From Desmodesmus armatus (taxonomy: Eukaryota > Chlorophyta > Chlorophyceae > Sphaeropleales > Scenedesmaceae), in the NCBI GenBank assembly GCA_007449985.2, contig VIIQ02000007.1, positions 310,001 to 374,000 of the forward strand: a DNA stretch of 64,000 bases, in the 5' to 3' direction. The notes under the pieces were generated by a model, which saw only the letters and a program-made list of their open reading frames with translations, was not told where the DNA came from and made no database searches. The translations under genes were made by a program, and so were the position numbers. The number at the start of each line of letters is the position of its first letter. Positions within the stretch are counted from its first letter, which is position 1. Below are positions 1 to 10,900 of this stretch, in pieces.

Positions 1-407
1 GGAGCTGCATCAGGACCAACATGCATCGAGCTATTTGCTTTACTTCATCACGTTCACATGTACATTCGTTGCAAGACGGTAACGCAATGGGATCATGGAA
101 CTTGGCATGGTTTTGGAGGGAACTTGACGTTGAACAGGAATGTCCATTTGTTTCGCAGTCGTATGCTTTGAATAAAGCTGCTCTTCAAACCCAAATCTGC
201 TGAGAATTTGTCGGCATCTTCCATCTCGTCTCAGTGTACGGTCAAACGAGCCCAGCCGCTCTCGGCTCTAACAAAAGCCCTAATGAGAGTCACGCATACT
301 AAGTGCCCAGAATGAGTATTAAAGTTGCTTAGTGTGTTAACTCAAGGTGCTTCCGTGACCCAATTTCGTCTGACCACCCAGCCCGCCCCAACAGCACTGC
401 TCGAGCC
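1..407. other. upstream noncoding region of the metallopeptidase gene
   Basis: No convincing coding exon, RNA gene or repeat is visible here. The only open frame (21-203) is short, has no recognisable motif and no splice partner. The interval presumably holds the promoter and 5' UTR of the gene starting at 408. An AT-rich patch near 316-325 could be a weak TATA-like element, but this is not secure. Confidence 0.5.
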
Positions 408-2984
408 ATGGCTCGACAAGGCCTGGTGATGAGGCTTACTATTTTCATAGCTCTAGTTGCAGTAGTGGTAGCACAGCGTGGTGTTGTGGATGAGGAGTTG
501 TTGCAGCGTCCAGGCGTTGAGCAAGGTAACGATCACCAATGGCGACGCTTTCAGAGGAGTGATGGCAGCGCTCAAATGCAGCATGCGTCTGATGATGTTT
601 GTCTTGCAATATTATGTGGTCCCTATGCTTTGTTCACGGGCCCAACTGACGAGCTGCTGCTGTTGGTCTGCTGTGCCTGGCTGCTGCTCCTGTCTCCTGC
701 CTTTCTCCGTCTGCTCGCCCGCCTGATTCTTTCGTTGTCATTGTTGTTGCTGCTTGTCCCGCAACCTCTCTACATCTGCTCAGCTGCAGCACCCACATGT
801 GCCAACAGATGTGGTGCAACCTACATTCGGACAGGCACAGGCAGCAGCTTCTGCCACTGCGACTATTACTGCAACAACCGCAACGACTGCTGTGGTGGCT
901 CCGCCAGCAAAAACCTGGTGTGCCCCGACCAGGCCCCCAGCCTGATCAAGAGTCAAATCACCAGCTGCGACAACAACCTGGGCAGGGCAGGCAGCAGGTA
1001 CCGCCCCGGCATGTGCTGGTGTGACGGCGCCTGCGCAGCAGCAGGAGACTGCTGTGCCACATGCGCAGTGTGCAGGGCAAGCGACGCCCCTAGGGGCCCC
1101 AAGCGCAGGGCAGCACGTGCCGCAGCACAAGCCGCAGAGGATGCAGCAGCAGAAGCAGCCGCAGCAGCAGAGGTTGAGGCCCTCCACCCTCTTTGGGAGA
1201 AACTGGAGGCCCAGATCCAGGCGCGGACCGCAGGCCACCACCATCATCATGACTGCGACATCCCTCACAGTGTCGGGGAGCTAATGGCACGCGTGCAGCA
1301 GCGCTCAGGCGGTGCAGCATTCCCTATGGCTGAGGCCAGCGCAGTTGCAAGCTCACTCGAATCCACCGAAGTACAGATGCAGGAGTGCCAGGCTGCTGAC
1401 CGCGGCACCCCTAGCAGCCCCATTCTGGTGCCCCTGTACTGGACAGCCGGAGAGGTCTGTGACGCCAGTGGCTGTGTGGGCGGGAAGTATAGCAAGGCCC
1501 TTGTGTGGAAGCAGGTGAACAACAGCAATGCGGTCTTTGCGCACGTTGGTATTCAGTTTGTGTGGGATGGCGTCATTCACAAGGCCACTGCAGGGGACCT
1601 TTACGAGATCGATGTTGGCTTCAGTAGGGGTGACTGGATCTGCCAACAGACAAGGCATGGAGATGCCCTGGCAGTCAATGTGATGACCTCCCCTGTGCAC
1701 CCTGGGTGAGTGGGCTGCTGCTTGGGGATGGAGGGTGTGTGTGTTAGCATAGGGCATACATGTTTGGCATGCATACGATGCAAGCTGGGTAGCCTATAGC
1801 CACCAAGATCATGGCCAGATGGGTAGATGAGCGCATGCGCATGCTGCAGCCAGTACATGGTTCAGCCTGAAGCTTACATGACCAGGTCAAGACGTATACA
1901 GTTTGTAGGGAGCGAGTGGTGGTTGCTTGGCTGCACCAAGGCAGTTGCAGCATTTTAGCAGGCATGCATTGTGTGCACACGTGTGTTGGGGAGGGAGGCA
2001 TGTAACAATGGGACTGGCAGCAGTACAGCAACACTGCTACTATAGTCGTTGTGGGTTGAAGCCAGTGCACACTGCTACAGCCTGCATGCGGTGATGCTGC
2101 AGTTGGGTTTGCCCTGCGTCACTGTTGATGTACATCCCGCGTCTAGACAGCTTACCCATGCCACCGCCGCTGCTGCTGCTGTTGCATTTGTATTCCTGCA
2201 GAGGCTCTGCTCTGGGTGTGACCCTGTACCCCTCATACTTCTCAACAGGGCAGCTGCCCATGTGTGCCAACTGGGTGTTCATCTTTGAGAAGACCCTGCC
2301 TGACCAGGGTGGCCGCTCGAAGATCGATGGCCTGCTGTGCGACGGTGGTGCAACACTGACACACGAGATTGGACACCAGATGGTACGTAGGAATTGGCAG
2401 TTGCACGTACTGCCTGCTGCCATGCATCCGGCTTGACGCACAGTAAAGCACGGTCTTACTACCAACCGCCGATTTTGACCCTCCCCCAAAACTGCTTCTA
2501 GAATGGAGGCCGTACCCCTGCAACCTGTCTGACTGAGCCTCTTGTATCATCTGCATCGTGCTGCCGCTCTTTGCCTGCCTGCCTGCCTGCCGGCCTGCCG
2601 GCCTGCTCACAGATGCTTGCCCACACCTGGAATCAGGTCGGTGGCGGCTCTGTTGCCGACCAGTGCGCCTCCAGCGCCTCCCTCAACCCCCGTGACATTG
2701 TCGAGGGCTACTCAGACGGCGTGCGTGACACCGTGGCCCAATCCCTCAACGGTACCAACAACCCCGTGACAAATATCCTGCGCTTCGTCGCATGCGACCC
2801 GGTCTCTGGCGCATACGGCAACACCACCGCGTATGCGCAGCAGTCTTGCTTCTCTGGCACAGGATACCCGGCGGGTGACGGCTACTACAACAACTACAAC
2901 AACCTGATGAGCTATGGGGACCGCTACTGCCTGAGGACACTCACGCCGGGGCAGGGTGCAAGGGCTCGCTGCGCCATCAAGTAA
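408..2984 (+). CDS. secreted M43-like zinc metallopeptidase with two somatomedin-B-like modules
   Basis: Likely exons are 408-525, 784-1705, 2202-2382 and 2613-2984. All phases agree and give 530 aa. The N-terminus has a signal peptide (hydrophobic core around residues 8-22). Two Cys-rich modules of the C-x-C...DCC type, somatomedin-B-like, follow at about 45-78 and 102-135, then an Ala/Glu linker and a His run. The protease core is created across the exon 3/4 junction: HEIGHQMMLAH gives zinc ligands H401, H405 and H411 with catalytic E402, followed by a Met-turn (NLMSYGD, M506) and a final Cys-rich segment. The spacing and the GDxVxDT-like element resemble pappalysin/cytophagalysin (family M43) more than gametolysin (M11). 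The role is presumably extracellular matrix or cell-wall proteolysis. Intron 1 (526-783) is itself stop-free and a multiple of three. The TAA at 2982 overlaps a good donor (AA|GTAAGG). Splicing to 3329 would replace the end with a few residues stopping at 3353. Confidence 0.8.
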
Positions 2985-3710
2985 GGAGGAAGCGAGTTGC
3001 TGACCGCTGCTGTAGAGAGATGCTGCCAGCACTGAATTGGTCAGGCAGCAGGCCGTGGGGGAGTTGGGCAGCAGGCCGCAGCCATGGATGTAGTGACACC
3101 TTGCTGTATTTGTGCGTTGCTGGAGAGTGTCAAGCTGACGCAGCGGTGTCAAGGACAGGCTTGAACAATTTAATGCGTGTTGGTGTGTTGTGAGATGTGC
3201 ACGGCACCACTTGCTCTGCTGGCAGCAGTGTGCAATGCAACTTGCAGAGCTGCGCTTCATCACACTGACTTGACTCTAACCCTTGCGTTGTGTGCTGCTT
3301 CCATTGCTGCTCCTGGTGTGTGCTGCAGGTGTCTGCGCCTGGGCCAGTGCTAAAGCCAGCCAGGGTCTGGATGACTAAGAGACAGCGGCAGCACACACAT
3401 GTACAGCCTGGCATCGTGTGCAATCGCATAGCACATTGTGTCGTGCAGACACCTGACTGTGGCTACTAGACTATCACATACTCTCTGCACGCGATTGCGC
3501 AAGTTGTGCGCAGTGGGTCACCTCAAGGGACGGCATCTACCTTGTAGGCACATTTGCAGCAACGTGTACGGGGCACGCTTGCAGCTGCTGTGTCATAGCA
3601 GCATACCAGATGTCATGCCGCACAGGCCTGCCACATACAAACTGCATCTTGCATGGCGGGCGCACTTGAACCCAATTGTGTGGGGGTCCAGTACTGCAAG
3701 GTACAGTGGA
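2985..3710. other. 3' UTR and spacer up to the transposon
   Basis: No independent gene is seen. A possible last mini-exon of the metallopeptidase (3329-3353, phase-compatible with a donor at 2981/2982) lies here. The rest looks like 3' UTR and intergenic DNA ending at the left transposon terminus. Confidence 0.5.
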
Positions 3711-3745
3711 CGCGTCGGAAAAATTGGGGGCGTTGAGCAAACCGG
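3711..3745 (+). repeat. left terminal inverted repeat
   Basis: It starts CGCGTCGGAAAAATT and pairs with the reverse complement of 18291-18325 at about 30 of 35 positions. The outside flank on the left ends in GA. Confidence 0.8.
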
Positions 3746-3970
3746 CCTCAATCAACACTCCCCGATCAACCGGCCGAGAGTGTTTGATCAACCGGGTCGC
3801 CTGGCGCGCCGGTTGATCCAACCGACCGTTGAATCAACCGGCCGTGCGGGCGCTTTGCTAAACCAGGTTGACAGCGGCGCGGCTGGCTTCAACTCGGTTG
3901 CCCAAGGAGATTGTTTTTATAAGCGGGTTGATGCTCGGGGTGTTGCTGTCAAGCGGCAAATCCTCAGTGC
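3746..3970 (+). repeat. left subterminal cluster of GGTTGATC/AACC palindromes
   Basis: About ten degenerate copies of a short palindromic motif of the form rGTTGATynAACC are packed here in both orientations. The same motif clusters at the right end. Such arrays are typical of transposase-binding subterminal repeats; that role is inferred. Confidence 0.65.
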
Positions 3971-5013
3971 ATGATACAGCGCGCCTTGACTCGTATGAAG
4001 CATAAGACATCGTGAAATGCTGCTCATGCACACACCGACCTTCTTCCAGCGCAGTTCTTCAGCTCACCAACAACCAAACGTTGACCATAACGCAGCTGGA
4101 TGAAATGCCTTATAGGAACAACGACAATGACTCAAGCAAACCATCAGCCAGTCTTGTGACGCAGGAACCTGCACCTAGATGCCATGAGCAACCTGCCTGT
4201 ACATGTGCAGACTACAGTAGCTGCTGTCAGGCTTGTCTCACAGCTCAATGCAGACCAATGTGCAGCCATTCTGCGCACATAAGTGCTATTCTTTAGACAC
4301 ATCAAGTCCCCAGCAGGCTGATCGAATGGATACGTGAGTGCTGGTGCCAACAGGACACAGCAACTGTTGCGACAGCAGGTGCGCACCCAGCAGGGTGGTT
4401 GACTGCTGGGCCTTGCCTGCAGTTGCTCCTGCATCCGACAGTAGGACAAAGAAACCCTTGATTGTGTTCTCAGGACCTTAGGCTCCAGCAAATGCGTAAC
4501 AGGCAGTGCGTTGGTAGAGGTTCAGCTCGTGTGCTGACAGTGCATCATATATGATATGCTGTCAAGACCTTAAGGGCTGCACTGCATATCTGACAAACTG
4601 GTGATCACCTCAGCAGTGCTGTTGGACTTTGTGTCAGGCATGTTGTGATGTGATACCACTGCTGGCTCGGCAACGCTGGCACTGATGTGTCTAGTTGACA
4701 CTCTCAAGAGTATTGCTGTATGGCAAACAGACTGCCCAGCCATGAGCTGCTGCAAGCTGATGCATCACCATATGGCCAACGCTCTCAGCCAACGTCTCAG
4801 GCATACGCACAGCCTGCTAGCACCATAGACTGGTCACAATAGGCTTTGCAGCAGCAGCAAACGAGCCAGCTAAGGCCAAGCAGAGCCTGGTGGCAACCCG
4901 GTTAGAACAACTAGATATGCCCGCCACTCAACCGTGGTTATATCAAGGACGCCAACTGGCTTCAAACGAGCCCGGTTGATTAAACACCCCCGCGCGGTTG
5001 ACTTCAACTGGCC
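3971..5013. other. left-end noncoding segment of the transposon
   Basis: No coding exon is recognised. The last 100 bases (about 4910-5010) again carry GGTTGATTAAACA-type motifs like those at 18190-18290. The outer and inner repeat blocks are therefore separated by about 1.0 kb on the left but are adjacent on the right. This segment may be an insertion or an expanded left end. Confidence 0.5.
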
Positions 5014-5080
5014 GTCTCATGGTAACCAGTGCCAGTATAGGGTAGGGTACTATACCCATATATGGGAGGGTTGCGTACCA
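5014..5080 (+). repeat. inner inverted repeat, left copy
   Basis: This 67-base block matches the reverse complement of 18118-18184 with a single mismatch. It is the best conserved part of the element ends. It contains a nested short palindrome around ACCCATATATGGG. Confidence 0.85.
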
Positions 5081-5624
5081 GTATTGGGTAGGTTCACAGC
5101 ATAGTCACATACCGTACAAATGAGCTAGGTTTGACTCAAGATCGGCCACAACGTTGACGATATTTGCATCGGATGCGTCAAGCAGTGCACAAGGCATCCC
5201 CCCCACCCCCTGATGGGTGTGCCTGCAGCTCCGGCCCCACTGCACCCCACCCCCCTACAAGAAGAACTACCATCTACAACTACTCAGTTGTGAAGGGTTA
5301 GTGCTCTTGTTCCTGCACCAGAGTTCCTGCACCAGAGTGATGGCAGTCCGGCCACCATATGTGTGCATCGCTGCTGGTCAATGACAGTCTGGCCGTGCAG
5401 TGTCAGTGGCACGACTTGTAAGCCTAAAGTAAATAAAGAAACGCGTGAAAGAGCATTTCAACCAGTCAAGCTTCGGAATGTGCGAGCTGTCTGGCCCTCA
5501 AGTCAAACAGCTGTTCAAATGCACTTCGAAAAGCTATGTGACAAACGTGACTTGTTCCCAAGCCTGCTGGCGCATCCTGTTCTTCATTCTTGGACCTGTT
5601 TGTTGGCTCCTATGTTGGGTTATA

Positions 5625-8480
5625 ATGACGGCATCCAACATCGCATCAAAAGCTCGGGCTGCTCTCCTCAAGCGTGCTAATAAATGCGTGCAGGCATTCA
5701 AAGAAGGTGACGCTACAATTGTTTTGCACATACCAGGGCACGCGCAGAGCCAGATCATCTGTGTTCAACAGGGCGTGACAGCACAGCAATGCTTGGGAGC
5801 TCTGAAAGCTGTGCAGGCAGGCTACATCGAGTCCCGCAAGAAGCCTGACCCCAGGCTAGAGAAGCTCATTGGCCTCGTTCAGGAGCAAGTGGCTGCTGAA
5901 GAAGCAGTAGCAGGTAGGCATGATCAGTGGTGATGATCAGCGGTCGTGATCACATCATGAACAGTCCATCATCACAAGGGACACCAGCCTTAGGAAAGGT
6001 ACATATGTGCTCTGGATTATGAGACCATATGATAGATTCTTATACCTTGGTTTGTCGTGCTGGCTGCCCTTTTGACTGAATGTACCACTCTATTGTGATA
6101 TGCAGGCTTCCGATGTGCACGCAGGGCCAGAGGTGAGGTGCTTGCTTCTTGCCTTGTGAGTAGAACCTGCATACATTCTGCTGCCAACCCTCCTTTTGGC
6201 TCGTGTTGTCACAGGCCGCCGTTCCAGGGGAGACAGTATGTCAGAGGATGATGGCGCAGAGCAAAGCGACGACATGGCAGATGAGTCTGATCTGCTGCAG
6301 GATGACAGTGTTGAGCAGGACCCTGCTCAAGAGGCTGATGAGGAGCTTGCCACAGCAGCAGCAGCAGCAGCAGCAGCTGCTGCTGCTGCTGCTGCGTCAG
6401 AAGCAGCCGCCATCCAAGAGGCTGAGCAGTGGGTAGAAGGTGGGCACCAAGCTGGTGTGTTGCTAGGTCGCTGACTGCCATCCCTTACCTCAGTGCTTGG
6501 TAATTCCATGAGCGGGCATGCAGGAGGTTGCACCTTTAGCAAACGACATCTATCTTCTGTCTGCAGAGAATGCGGTGGACATCCGGGATGCTGTTGCTCG
6601 CAAGCTGAGGGAGTCCGGCACCACCATCCTCACCTTTGATGACATCCTTGACCACGTGGCAACATACACAGACATGCCCTTGGACCTGCTGCCGTATGAG
6701 CCCTTCAAGCCTTACACCGCAGAAGTCTAGGATGCATTGGATGGTTACTTCACAGGCAAGTTGCCATACACACGGCTGTGCGTCAAGTGCAACTGCAGGC
6801 AGCTCATGCTCAAGAGTGACTGACCTCTAACCAACTCCATGGGCAGCTTGTGACATGACATCAGTGCATTGCAACATCCAGCTCTCAGCGATGTGGATGG
6901 GCCCTTGTCGCCCTGCAACATGTGCAGCAACTGAGAACAGCAGGGGGAACCGTGTCGAACGCCAAGGCTGGACACTCCAACAGCACCTTGCAACGTTGCT
7001 GCCTCTTGTGTGATGCGCAGGCCGTGACGCTGATATCAGCAGTGCTGTGGCTGAGGTTGTCGCATTGGAAGTTGAGCCCATGGAGGCGCGGGAGGTGTAT
7101 GTGATGGTCGAGAATGCCACAGGCATGTACAACGGCCGACTTGCTCGTGTCTTCAGGCGTGCAGTGAGAAAGTCTCTGGCGGAGTGCAGGGCAGCAGGTG
7201 GGTCGATGCAACTGTCATCTGGCAGGTCCATTCCTGGTGCTGCCATGCTGCTGTCCGCACCCACTGGCCACTGGGGGCAGTCAGCTGCAGGGACAAGCTG
7301 TTGGTGTTGGGCACGTTGCACGTAAAAGCGAGCTTGCCGTTCATTCGACTGCACTTGGAGTGCAGCCTCACGCCGCAGCGTGTGCGATGCCAATGCATAT
7401 TCAGAGAACCTCAACCCAGACGCTGTTGCGGTGCGGGTCTAATGTCTGCAGGCATCATTGACAGAGAGCAGCCACAAGAACCTCGTGCCCCAGACACACA
7501 TGGTGCTCAGCAGGAGCAGCAGCACCAGCAGCAGCAGGACGCAGCTACAGCCTTCAGTTTGGCAAAATCTGGGGCACTGGTGTCTGATGACCCACCGCCA
7601 GCAGCTGAGGCGGAGGTGTGGGAGGGTGTAGCTGCGGCCACAGCAGGCAAGCCTGGCGCAGGCTCCAGCACCAGCAAAGCCACAGCTGCAGCTTCAAAAC
7701 AAACCAACGCCAGCAGGCCGCATCGTGCAGCAGCAAGGGCGAACGTTGCCGCAGCCACGTTTGCAGCAGCAGGTGATGATGACGAGGAGGAGGCTGCCCC
7801 ACCCCCCACACAGAAGACTCGCAAACGCAAGGCAGCACTGCCAGCAGACATGCCAGATGCGCGTAGTGACTGGCAGAAGCAGATGGTTAAGGCACTGGGA
7901 CTGCGTGGGAAGGACAAGGTAAGATGGACATGTGGAATGACAACACTGTGTCCAAGGCAGTGTCACTTCTATTGTTGTCAGTTTCCAGCTGTTGTCTTGG
8001 TGTGGTGAGCATGCAAAAGCAAGCTGGGTGGCATTCCCAACAGCCGTCACCAACCTGGCTTCATGACCTATACTACATCAGGCAGTCAGGGCCTTCTGGT
8101 GGGCAGAAACGACAGGGACTGTTGGTGTTTTGCGCACTGTGGCACCCTTGGGGACTACCAGTTGGGTGGCGCCTCCCTACCCCAAAAAAGTGCTAGCTTC
8201 AGTATTGTCACGTGTGCGCTTACAGCTGCTGGCGTGTTGCTGCCTTTCAATTGCAATGCACCTACAGAGTGCAGCCAGCATGGAGCTGGTGCAGGAGCTG
8301 GACAGAAGGGTGTCTCAGACAAGGGAGGCTGCCGCCCTGCAGGAGCTGAAGGAGGACTTGGAGTTTGCCAACAGCCTTGCTGTTGGGGGGTTGATCGTCA
8401 GTGCTGCAGCCAGCACCACACGCAGGCTGTTGGCTGCCTTCTCGATCATGGGCACCTACGGTATCATCAACAAGCCTTGA
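5625..8480 (+). CDS. transposon companion gene, unknown function, with one in-frame stop
   Basis: Six exons fit by phase: 5625-5913, 6215-6439, 6567-6743, 7021-7197, 7452-7918 and 8268-8480 (516 codons with the stop). Every junction is GT-AG. The in-frame TAG at 6728-6730 is codon 226 and lies 13 bases before the only phase-compatible donor of exon 3. The copy is therefore either nonsense-mutated or ends there with a short C-terminus. The product is not recognised. It has a Lys/Arg-rich N-terminus, an acidic segment followed by a run of about 15 Ala, a compact middle region, a Gln/Ala-rich stretch, a basic nuclear-localisation-like patch (KTRKRK) near 7820, and a charged helical C-terminus. 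An upstream in-frame ATG at 5445 would add 60 residues including a hydrophobic stretch, so 5625 is preferred. Its position inside the element, divergent from the transposase, suggests an accessory transposition or chromatin protein; that is inference. Confidence 0.6.
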
Positions 8481-10109
8481 ATTATGCAGTTTAGTCGTGG
8501 CAGCGGTTTTGAGCAGTGCCTGGTCAGAGCAGTCTGTGTTGTGTAGCCACACGCTATCACCAGCTACTGCACCACCAGGGCTTTAGCAGCCAAGCAGCAG
8601 CCAGCAGCCATCATACATGAGCTGTTGGGAATGGAGGGGCACATTGTTTTGTATGGATGCTAGTGGGCTGATCTGACTAGGGGTGGCAATGGCATGGCAA
8701 CCACAGTGCACACTGTAAACTCCTTGTTTACAGCGCGATGTATCTTGCAGTGTGCTTGTTTTTTGCCCCGCCCTGCCAACATTTGGAAGTTGTGGAGCTG
8801 AGTTGCTGCTTTGAACAAGATGGGTTTGTTTCAGTTCCCCCATGAGCCTCTGGCTCCCTTGTGGGTTGCTCAGCTTTTGCTGAGCCAATTTCTGTAACTG
8901 TTGTTGCATCCCTATGAAACCTGTGGTGTGCTGGAAGGGAGGGGGGGCATGTTTGCAGCATGCAAGGGAGTCGTACTACTGCTAGCAGCACACTTTTGTC
9001 CAGGGTGGGGCAGCTTGCCGCAGACTTCTATCTGGCACATGCTCAGGTGTACATGATGAACTCTTGTACCCCTGGCCAATCCGCATAGCTGACAACAGGT
9101 ATGCCAGCTTTGACCTTGCAGCTGGTGTGCACGGCCTCCAGCATGGTTGCTGCTTGGGGAAGTGCAACCATTGCAGTGGCACAGATATGTACTGTTAGTA
9201 TTACCAGTGATGCAGGCTCCCATGACTTGTTGTTGCCACACTGATGGATGTGGTGTCAAGGGCTTGATGGCAGCACATTTGTGGTGGTTGTGGGTGTGTC
9301 AGCTACTGCAGCGAGTACAAGCACGCTATGACAACATGCAAGTGCTGGTAATGATGCCGCCCCAGCACAACCTTGCTTTGTGAGAGCAGCACAACACAGG
9401 TTTCCGAACAGACCGACTAGCGTTGTGACAGCTGATGGCATCAGGGAGGGGGAGCAACCAACCCAACAACAGCTTGACAGCAGGACAGGACGGGGTTGAA
9501 ACCTTCCTCAAGCTTCAAATAAGATATTTGTAGACTACTTGGGCGCCATAGAAGCAGTTCATGTACTGCTGTACAGCGTGATCAAGGGTGACCCTCAGCA
9601 AAACTGCCGAAGCGCGGCATGAAAGACTAAAATCGAACACAAGGCGCCTTCAAAAGCTAAATCTCATATACATGCATGGCGCAAATGTGCCTCTGCCATC
9701 AGCCTTGGCAGCATTGAGGGACATCTGAGAGATCTTCTTCAAAACCGCTTGCACTTTGTCATTATAAGGAACTCGCGTCCACTAGAGCGTGTGTCAAAGT
9801 TCTAGGCTAGTTGGTGCTCCCTTCTCACCACACATCGCAGAAACCCAGCATCGCAAGGAGGGTTTGACTGACAAAGAATACACACTAAACGGTTTGTGCA
9901 GCCTTTCTGTATGATGGATTTTACCTGTGTGAGAACTCAGAGCAGTCAAGGACAACATGTGCAGCAGTACCACCAGGTACTGGCAAGTACTGTACTGGTA
10001 CACATGCATAAGCTGATGCTGCCCATACAAGGAGCTCTTGCTCGATGCAGTTGTGGTGTCCCTTGACATGCATAGTTTGTTGGCAATCAGCAGAAGGCTG
10101 CTGCACCAG

Positions 10110-10900
10110 CTGGTTATGTCGTCTTCAGTGCAACTGCCTTGACCATTGTGTTGGGGTCGCCCACACTTACTGTGATGGGAATGCAAGGGGCTACAGCTCC
10201 CGGTCGCTGCATTTTTGTTGTTCCTGGGCATGAATAAGTTGATAGCAACCAGTGACAAAGGTTGCAGCATGAGCTGCCTGCATGTTTTCCAGTGCAACTG
10301 CCTTGACCATCGTGTTGGGGTTGCCAACAGTTGCTGTGACAGATAAAACGGGGCGCAAGGGGCTGCAGCTCTCGGTCGCTGTGTTTTTGTTGTCCCTAGG
10401 CATGCATAAGATGAAGGTAACCAGTGACAAAGGCTGCAGCACGAGCTGCCTGCATGTTTTCCAGTGCAATTGTCTTGACCATTGTGTTGGAGTCACTAAC
10501 ATTACTGTGACAGGTTTAAGGGGGTGCAAGGGGCTGCAGCTCTCGGTCACTTCTTTTTTGTTGTTTCAGGGCATGCATAAGTTGATAGCAACCAGTGACA
10601 AAGGTTGCAGCATGAGCGGCCTGCATGTTTTCCAGTGCAACTGCCTCGACCATCGTGTTGGGTTTCAACAGTTGCTGTGACAGATAGTAGGGGGCGCAAG
10701 GGGCTGCAGCTCTCAGTCGCTGTGGTTTTGTTGTCCCTGGGCATGCATATGATGAAGGCAACCAGCGACAAAGGCTGCAGCATGAGCTGCCTGCATGTTT
10801 TCCAGTGCAAACGCCTGAACCTTGTGTATGGGTTGCCAACAGCTACTGTGATAGATGGTGGGGGCGCAAAGGATCGCGGCTCTTGCTTGCTGCATGTTTC
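10110..10900. repeat. minisatellite, unit about 171 bp, 4-5 copies
   Basis: The phrase CTGCATGTTTTCCAGTGCAA recurs at 10278, 10450, 10621 and 10791, giving periods of 172, 171 and 170. A truncated copy starts near 10124. The full unit also includes the GTGTTGGG...TGACAG and GGCATGCATAAG...AAAGG blocks. Copies differ by scattered substitutions. Confidence 0.85.

Noticed and set aside
408..2984. Gametolysin (family M11) as the identity of the protease
   Set aside because: HEIGHQMMLAH with a downstream DGVRDT-like element and C-terminal Cys pattern fits M43 better. M11 cannot be fully excluded without a profile search.
3438..3974. 178-codon plus-strand frame across the left transposon end
   Set aside because: It crosses the terminal inverted repeat and the palindromic motif cluster and has no motif or splice partner.
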